64,000 nucleotides of DNA from Burkholderiaceae bacterium (GTDB lineage Bacteria > Pseudomonadota > Gammaproteobacteria > Burkholderiales > Burkholderiaceae_C). The stretch covers positions 144,192-208,191 of the forward strand of contig CAJYPV010000020.1 of the NCBI GenBank assembly GCA_913776825.1. Direction: 5' to 3'. This document shows positions 58,886-64,000 of this stretch, piece by piece. The notes under the pieces were generated by a model that did no database searches, was not told where the DNA came from, and saw nothing but the letters and a program-made list of their open reading frames with translations. Made by a program: the position numbers and the translations under genes. Position 1 is the stretch's first letter. Each line of letters opens with the position of its first letter.

Positions 58886-61630
58886 ATGAGTTGGACTGAT
58901 CGGGCTGCGTCTGAGGACGTGCCATCGCAAAGCGCTGCCATGGGCGCGGCGCCCTGCCACGCCCGCAAGGCGATTAGGTGGAAAGCTCAGCCATGTCAAC
59001 GACCTGCAGCCCGTGTGCTGCGTCTGCTCATAGCCATCTTGAGCCTTCTCGTCCTGCAGAGCGCATCGGCGTATGACCGCCTCGTGCCTTGGAATTGGGA
59101 TAGCCCGGCAAGTCAACTCGACATGTTCGGCGGTAACGCGGGGCCTGTTACCCAGTATCCGGAGACAGGAGATATCTACCGTCCGGGCAATTCGTTGGTT
59201 TATGTTGTGGCGCTCCAAGGCGGCGGCTACGGTGTTCCGGAGGACGCCGTGCGGCGTGGCGTGGACTTCGCTAATAAATATTTTGGGGTCAAGCCGCCTT
59301 GTGGTACCGCACCCGTATTTACGGCCGAAGCCTGTACAAGTTATGTCACGGAGACATCAGTCAGTTTTGTATGCCCGATCACTGTCACATCAACTTTGCT
59401 TGGGCGTTATGTTGGGGATGGGGCGTCCGGTCCAACCTGCGAGCCCGACCCCAATTTTAGCGGGCAGCGTACACATACCGCCAGCCTTGTTATATCAAAA
59501 CGATGCGAGTATGCGCCTGTCGGAAGTGCTATTTATGATCCGTTAACTCGTCAATGTGTTTGCAGGCCGGGTAAGGTCTATGTTCCAGAACGCAGCGCAT
59601 GTGTTGAGGTAAATGACCGTTTGATAGTTAAGCCTTGCGATACATGCCACGGCAACCCAATTATGGCGCTTATTGGTGCGAAGACGCAGTCTGTCTCGCT
59701 GGGTTGGCAACCTTGGTTTCCATTGCGCGTGACCTTCAATTCCATTCGTCGGGTGCCTTATGAGAATGACGTAGGACGATTCCCTCAAAGTGACTTGCGT
59801 ACCTTTGGCGAATGGAAATCTAGTATTGATCGTGCGTTATTCGTATTTCCGCAAGCCAATGGCGCGTTGTTGATCAACGCGGCAAGGGGAGATGGCATGT
59901 GGACGACTTTCACTGCCGGTCCGAATGGATTGGTTGCGGCTAGTGGCGTGACTGCAGATCGCCTTATGCCGTATGCGGGAGGATTTCTCTACAGAGATAT
60001 GTCCTCAGGACTGCTTGAGCAATACAACTCGCGCGGTCAACTGGCATCTGTTTGGCGTGCTGACGGAGCGCGGCTGAATATCGAACGTGCTTCGGCCGAC
60101 GACTATCCAGCGTTTCTCGATATCGGTGCGGTGAAATCGATGACCGATCAGTTTGGACGGAAATGGCGACTGCAGTACGGGGGAGCGGAGGGCGCTACCC
60201 GGGTGGTTTCAGTCCAAGCTCCTGGAGAGGGTCAAACTTCCATCGACTACGCGTCGGACCAAATCCGGCGACTTGTGTGGAATGATGGAAATTCCCAACA
60301 GTTTCTTTATGAGCATTCATTGTCGTGGCCGCTCACTGGCTATGTGGACGAAAGTGGAGTTCGCGCTGGGACCTATACGTACGACCAGGAAGGGAGAGCT
60401 ATTGGGACAGCTCGCGCAAGAGGGTTGGACGCTTATTCAGTCACTTGGTCCGCCCCCAGCCGTTGGTCAGTAGTTGAGCAATATGATCCAACGGCCTACA
60501 CGGTATGGCGTGATCACACGCTGATACCCGCGCAGAACGTGCGGGTCCTACTCCCTAATGGTGAAGTCGAGCAGGTGACTGGCTCCCCGAGGTTCGGCTC
60601 GGTGAAATGGACCTCCAAAACCCAGTCCGCCGGCGCAGGCAGCGCCCCGGCCACTGCTCGCCGGGTGTTGGACGCCAATCAAAACGTGACCCAGTCGGAC
60701 GACTACAACGGTCATCGCAGCTGCATGCGTTTCGACACCGACCGCAATACCGAGACCGCTCGCATCGATGGATTGACTACCGCCACCGAATGCGCGGCCG
60801 CTTGGTCGTCGCTCCCCGCCGAAGCCCGCCAAACCAGCACGCAATGGCATCCCGTGTGGAATCTCGTGGCTCGCACGGCGCAGCCGGGCTTGATCACGAC
60901 CTGGGTCTACAACGGACAGCCCGATCCCACCCAGGGCAATGTGGTGCTGAATTGCGTGACTGGTGGTGCCACGGTATTGCCGGACGGCAGCCCGCAGGCG
61001 GTCCTGTGCAAGCGCATTGAACAGCCCACCACCGATGCGACAGGCGCGTTGGGCTTTGCTGCCGTATCTCAGAGCGGGGTGGCTGCACGGACTTGGCGCT
61101 GGACCTACAACGGCTTCGGGCAAGTGCACACCGAAGTGGATCCGCGTGGCAAGACGACGCTGATCAACGAGTACTACACCGACACCACGTCAGACCACAC
61201 GATCGGCGACCTGGAGAGCACCGCCAATGCGATGGGGCACATCACCCGCTTCAACCGCTACAACGCCTACGGACAGCCGCTGGAATTGGTGGATCCGAAT
61301 GGCATTCGAAGCGAATACACCTACGACGCGCGCCAGCGAGTCAGCACGGTGACGCAGGGGGATTGGAGTGCTCGCTACGAGTACTGGCCGACCGGATTGC
61401 TGAAGCAGGCCTCGCTGTCAGATGGCAGTTTCGTGCTCTACGAATACGACGATGCCCAGCGGCTAGTCGCGGTGTCGGATCAGCGTGGCAATCGGATCGA
61501 ATACACGCTGGACAGCAGCGGCAATCGAGTCAAGGAGTCGGTGAAGGATGCGAATGGCGCGTTGAAGAAGACTTTGGACCGGGTGTATGACGCATTGGGA
61601 CGATCTAAGCAGGCGATCGGGCGAGAATAA
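58886..61630 (+). CDS. Sec-exported RHS-repeat protein ending inside its core
   Basis: Protein of 914 residues. A 42-residue N-region precedes the signal helix VLRLLIAILSLLVLQSASA. A Cys-rich domain follows (about 140-250, including CRPGKVYVPERSACVEV), then a DUF6531-like start of the RHS shell (CDTCHGNPIMALIGAKTQSV). RHS/YD repeats run from about 420 to 910, for example GTYTYDQEGRAIGTARARG, SEYTYDARQRVSTVTQGDW and LYEYDDAQRLVAVSDQRGN. It stops at DRVYDALGRSKQAIGRE, without the RHS-core end or any C-terminal toxin domain, so it is probably truncated. Codon use shifts from AT-richer (about 59230-60580) to GC-rich after 60590, a mosaic pattern. The next RHS gene starts 4 bases later. Confidence 0.85.
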   Translation: MSWTDRAASEDVPSQSAAMGAAPCHARKAIRWKAQPCQRPAARVLRLLIAILSLLVLQSASAYDRLVPWNWDSPASQLDMFGGNAGPVTQYPETGDIYRPGNSLVYVVALQGGGYGVPEDAVRRGVDFANKYFGVKPPCGTAPVFTAEACTSYVTETSVSFVCPITVTSTLLGRYVGDGASGPTCEPDPNFSGQRTHTASLVISKRCEYAPVGSAIYDPLTRQCVCRPGKVYVPERSACVEVNDRLIVKPCDTCHGNPIMALIGAKTQSVSLGWQPWFPLRVTFNSIRRVPYENDVGRFPQSDLRTFGEWKSSIDRALFVFPQANGALLINAARGDGMWTTFTAGPNGLVAASGVTADRLMPYAGGFLYRDMSSGLLEQYNSRGQLASVWRADGARLNIERASADDYPAFLDIGAVKSMTDQFGRKWRLQYGGAEGATRVVSVQAPGEGQTSIDYASDQIRRLVWNDGNSQQFLYEHSLSWPLTGYVDESGVRAGTYTYDQEGRAIGTARARGLDAYSVTWSAPSRWSVVEQYDPTAYTVWRDHTLIPAQNVRVLLPNGEVEQVTGSPRFGSVKWTSKTQSAGAGSAPATARRVLDANQNVTQSDDYNGHRSCMRFDTDRNTETARIDGLTTATECAAAWSSLPAEARQTSTQWHPVWNLVARTAQPGLITTWVYNGQPDPTQGNVVLNCVTGGATVLPDGSPQAVLCKRIEQPTTDATGALGFAAVSQSGVAARTWRWTYNGFGQVHTEVDPRGKTTLINEYYTDTTSDHTIGDLESTANAMGHITRFNRYNAYGQPLELVDPNGIRSEYTYDARQRVSTVTQGDWSARYEYWPTGLLKQASLSDGSFVLYEYDDAQRLVAVSDQRGNRIEYTLDSSGNRVKESVKDANGALKKTLDRVYDALGRSKQAIGRE
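60661..61445 (+). repeat. RHS core segment duplicated in the next gene
   Basis: This segment and 63210-64000 encode clearly related sequence: YNGQPDPTQGNVVLNC versus YNGQPDPLNGNAVASC, EVDPRGKTTLINEYYTDTTSDH versus EVDPRGKTVLSNEYYSDRTSDH, and EYWPTGLLKQAS versus SYWPTGLLKQAT. It is an imperfect direct repeat about 2.5 kb apart, a substrate for recombination. Confidence 0.75.
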
Positions 61631-61634
61631 ATAT

Positions 61635-64000
61635 ATGCGAATTACCCCATCTAATTTCAATGGCTGCATTCGTATGCTTCATGATTGTATTTCGCCTTTT
61701 AACCTGTTTTTAAAGCTGCTTATTGCGGTGGCAGTTTGGACTAGTTTATCCGTTGCGCATGCTGAAGGTATTCAGTCTGGCGAGCGTTGGTGCGTGTACA
61801 ACTCCTTTGATTGGATTCCGAAATCGGGAGAATGCGCCACCTCTGCGCAAGAAATGGCGGACAAATTCTTTTCTTATGCTTCTCAGCATTTCGAGCCTGT
61901 TCATGATAGCGAATTTACTCTATATCGATCGTTCCAAAATATCGAGCCTTGCGAAGAGAAGAATATATATGATCTGATTGGTGGGCGCTGCCCGTTTCAG
62001 TTGCGAATGAAGTATATTCATTCGTATACTGGTGATCCGGGTTCAGATACACTTTATGATCTTGAGTTGCAGGTATTTCTAGCTTGCGGCCGCGCGTTGG
62101 GCACCGCTTGGGATCCTGCGAGAAAGATTTGCGTTCAGACCAATGATGTTGCTAAAGAAGAGATCAAGCAGTGTCCGACGGTCGGCAATCCAGTGGGGCC
62201 GCTTAATGGCGTCAAATATCAGCGGCAGCCTATTCTAATCTGGGGACGTGGACATGCTTTAAACGCTGACTACAACTTCATGCGTGAAGGTTTTGCTGAT
62301 ACCTTGCACTTCCAGGGTCAGATGTCGTTTGGTGATGGCTGGTTCAGTAATTTGCATAAGCGTGGAATTTGGCAAAATAATTATCGCGACTCCGGTGTGC
62401 TTTTTCAGCGGGGTGGGGGAGTATGGAAATCATTTTTCCAAAACTACCGATCTGACCGCAATGTGCTCGATTGGGATCCGCATCCTCCTGTTGACTCAAA
62501 CCTTGGTCGTTTTTATTACGATGCGGAGTCGGAGGCCGTGGAGACGTATCAGCAGATCAGCCGGGATCCACGCATCGCGTCCATCTTGACGCAGGTATAT
62601 GTGGACGGTCGGAGACTGTCATACTTTTATGCAGACTTCAAAATCAGCACGCAAGCCACTGTTCAAGTGATCGACTCGGTCAGCGACGAGTCAGGTCGGA
62701 CAGTGAGGTTTCAGTATGAAAAAGTGCCTTTCCGCTTTTTTAGAGTGAGAGTGAAGGCGGTGACCGATCCGGCAGGGCAAGTCTACAGCTTTGGATATTC
62801 GGCGTCAGGAATGTTGACGACCATCGATTTTCCGGACGGCACACGACGCACGTATATCTATGATTCGCCCGGGAAACCTTGGCTCATTTCCTCGCTGATC
62901 GATGAGAATGGTTCGGTTTATGGCAGCTATGAATACGATAGCCAGGGCCGGGCCATATCAACCCACACCGGTGGGGTAAGCGGTCCGAAGTGGACGTTCG
63001 AATGGCCAGCCCCGCCGCAATGGCAATTCATTGAGGAATACGACGAAAGTCGCCAGGCCTTGGTCCGTACCCTGCGCAGGGGAAGTCCTACCTCGGTCGT
63101 AGTCAACGGCCCCGACGGGCAGGTCAGCGAGATGACTAGCGCCATCATCGACGGTGCGACAGTCCTGAAAAGTCGCAGTCAGCCTGCAGGCGCTGGATGC
63201 GATGCGGCGACGTCCAGTGCCGAGTACGACGCCTTCGGCAACCAAACCCGCAAGGTGGATTTCAATGGCATGCAGTCATGCCACGCCTACGACGCTGGTC
63301 GGCATTTGGAAACACGGCGCGTTGAAGGCGTTGCCGCAGGCGCCTCCTGCGCGCCTTTCGTCGCTTCAAATCCGCAGCTTTCCGACGGAGTCCGGATGGT
63401 CAGTTCCGAATGGATCCCTATCTGGCGCAGGCAAAGCCGAGTCGCGGAACCGCGTCGAGTCATGACCTACGTATACAACGGCCAACCGGACCCGCTCAAT
63501 GGAAATGCCGTGGCGTCATGTGCTCCTGCGGATGCTCTTCTGCCTGATGGCAAACCTATCGTCGTGCTCTGCCGGCGTGTTGAGCAGGCGACCACGGATG
63601 TCAATGGGGCTCTGGGCTTCAATGCCGTTTTGCAGCCTGGCGTGGCAGCGCGAATTTGGAACTGGACTTACGACGCGCAGGGCCGGGTACTCACCGAGGT
63701 CGACCCGCGCGGTAAGACTGTGCTCTCAAACGAGTACTACTCCGATCGAACATCGGACCATTACCCGGGTGATCTCAAATCCTCGACGAATGCTGCCGGC
63801 CATGTCACACGCTTCTCTCGTTACGACGCCTTTGGACAAGTCCTGGAGATGGTCGATGCCAATGGGATCAATACCGTTTTCACCTATGACGCGCGTCAGC
63901 GGCTGACCTCGGTCACGCGAGGCGACGCGACGACGGCATACAGCTATTGGCCGACCGGATTGCTCAAGCAGGCAACACAGCCTGATGGCAGTTATGCGGC
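61635..64000 (+). CDS. Second Sec-exported RHS-repeat protein, cut by the right window edge
   Basis: Reading from ATG 61635 gives 788 residues without a stop. The signal peptide is LFLKLLIAVAVWTSLSVAHA. The AT-rich 5' third encodes a domain with several cysteines (GERWCVYNSFDWIPKSGEC, RKICVQTN), then RHS/YD repeats: VYSFGYSASGMLTTIDFPDG, YGSYEYDSQGRAISTHTGG and VFTYDARQRLTSVTRGD. It lies 4 bases after the stop of the previous RHS gene and shares its core, so the two are tandem paralogues. GC content rises sharply from about 62900, again a mosaic. Any C-terminal toxin domain would be outside the window. No immunity gene is visible. Confidence 0.85.
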   Translation, partial: MRITPSNFNGCIRMLHDCISPFNLFLKLLIAVAVWTSLSVAHAEGIQSGERWCVYNSFDWIPKSGECATSAQEMADKFFSYASQHFEPVHDSEFTLYRSFQNIEPCEEKNIYDLIGGRCPFQLRMKYIHSYTGDPGSDTLYDLELQVFLACGRALGTAWDPARKICVQTNDVAKEEIKQCPTVGNPVGPLNGVKYQRQPILIWGRGHALNADYNFMREGFADTLHFQGQMSFGDGWFSNLHKRGIWQNNYRDSGVLFQRGGGVWKSFFQNYRSDRNVLDWDPHPPVDSNLGRFYYDAESEAVETYQQISRDPRIASILTQVYVDGRRLSYFYADFKISTQATVQVIDSVSDESGRTVRFQYEKVPFRFFRVRVKAVTDPAGQVYSFGYSASGMLTTIDFPDGTRRTYIYDSPGKPWLISSLIDENGSVYGSYEYDSQGRAISTHTGGVSGPKWTFEWPAPPQWQFIEEYDESRQALVRTLRRGSPTSVVVNGPDGQVSEMTSAIIDGATVLKSRSQPAGAGCDAATSSAEYDAFGNQTRKVDFNGMQSCHAYDAGRHLETRRVEGVAAGASCAPFVASNPQLSDGVRMVSSEWIPIWRRQSRVAEPRRVMTYVYNGQPDPLNGNAVASCAPADALLPDGKPIVVLCRRVEQATTDVNGALGFNAVLQPGVAARIWNWTYDAQGRVLTEVDPRGKTVLSNEYYSDRTSDHYPGDLKSSTNAAGHVTRFSRYDAFGQVLEMVDANGINTVFTYDARQRLTSVTRGDATTAYSYWPTGLLKQATQPDGSYA

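Noticed and set aside
57033..58925. Minus-strand open frame of 630 codons
   Set aside because: Antisense to the TolC-like gene and crosses its terminator; no family features.
1..64000. tRNA, rRNA, prophage or replication origin
   Set aside because: I saw no tRNA cloverleaf arms with CCA ends, no rRNA core sequences, no phage structural genes and no DnaA-box cluster. Absence is by eye only.

Overview
The window is high-GC DNA with dense, often overlapping genes and long spurious antisense open frames. It looks like a chromosomal segment from a Burkholderiales betaproteobacterium, most like the Roseateles/Mitsuaria/Rubrivivax group. The reasons are the kynBUA order, a glucokinase fused to an RpiR-type regulator, a BaeSR-controlled RND pump, a LapB-type secretion operon and the general style of the proteins. 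The genus is an inference. I see no rRNA, tRNA, CRISPR array, prophage, insertion sequence or replication origin.

Layout. 1-5 kb: tryptophan-to-anthranilate operon kynB-kynU-kynA (minus strand, kynA cut by the left edge), then a thioesterase and a glutaryl-CoA dehydrogenase on the plus strand. 5-9 kb: EamA exporter, chemoreceptor, membrane-anchored Mrr-type nuclease and a small membrane protein. 9-14 kb: secreted serine hydrolase, CsgG-like lipoprotein with a small secreted partner, a gene-free hairpin-rich stretch, and a DUF2145 pair. 14-22 kb: an unusual run of envelope or secreted proteins. It holds a large lipoprotein, a trypsin-SleB fusion, a 955-residue membrane protein ending in an NlpC/P60-like domain, and a convergent protein with an eCIS-cargo-like N terminus and a papain-like C terminus. 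With the neighbouring DUF2145 protein this makes five predicted catalytic domains in four proteins within about 9.5 kb, and it is the best candidate here for an undescribed system.

22-26 kb: MipA/OmpV outer-membrane protein with its own two-component system, then a Xre/MbcA-ParS antitoxin with a RES toxin. 26-33.5 kb: a sugar locus with a glucokinase-RpiR fusion, a divergent second glucokinase and a TonB-dependent receptor. Three copies of a HexR-like palindrome, TGTAG-N5-CTACA, sit in its intergenic regions. 33.5-42.3 kb: divergent BaeSR-like two-component system and an RND tripartite efflux operon. It is followed by two 22-bp hairpins with unrelated stems but the same loop sequence in opposite orientation.

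42.8-50.9 kb: secreted lipase-like lipoprotein, DUF1624 membrane protein, RlmB, Upp, a two-gene chromate transporter behind a D-2-hydroxyacid dehydrogenase, a DUF1993 protein and an unknown protein. 51.4-58.6 kb: a GT41 (SPINDLY/HMW1C-like) glycosyltransferase leading a type I secretion operon (LapB-like ATPase, HlyD adaptor, TolC-like channel) that ends in a clear intrinsic terminator. 58.9-64 kb: two tandem Sec-exported RHS-repeat proteins of mosaic composition. The first ends inside its RHS core and the second runs off the right edge.
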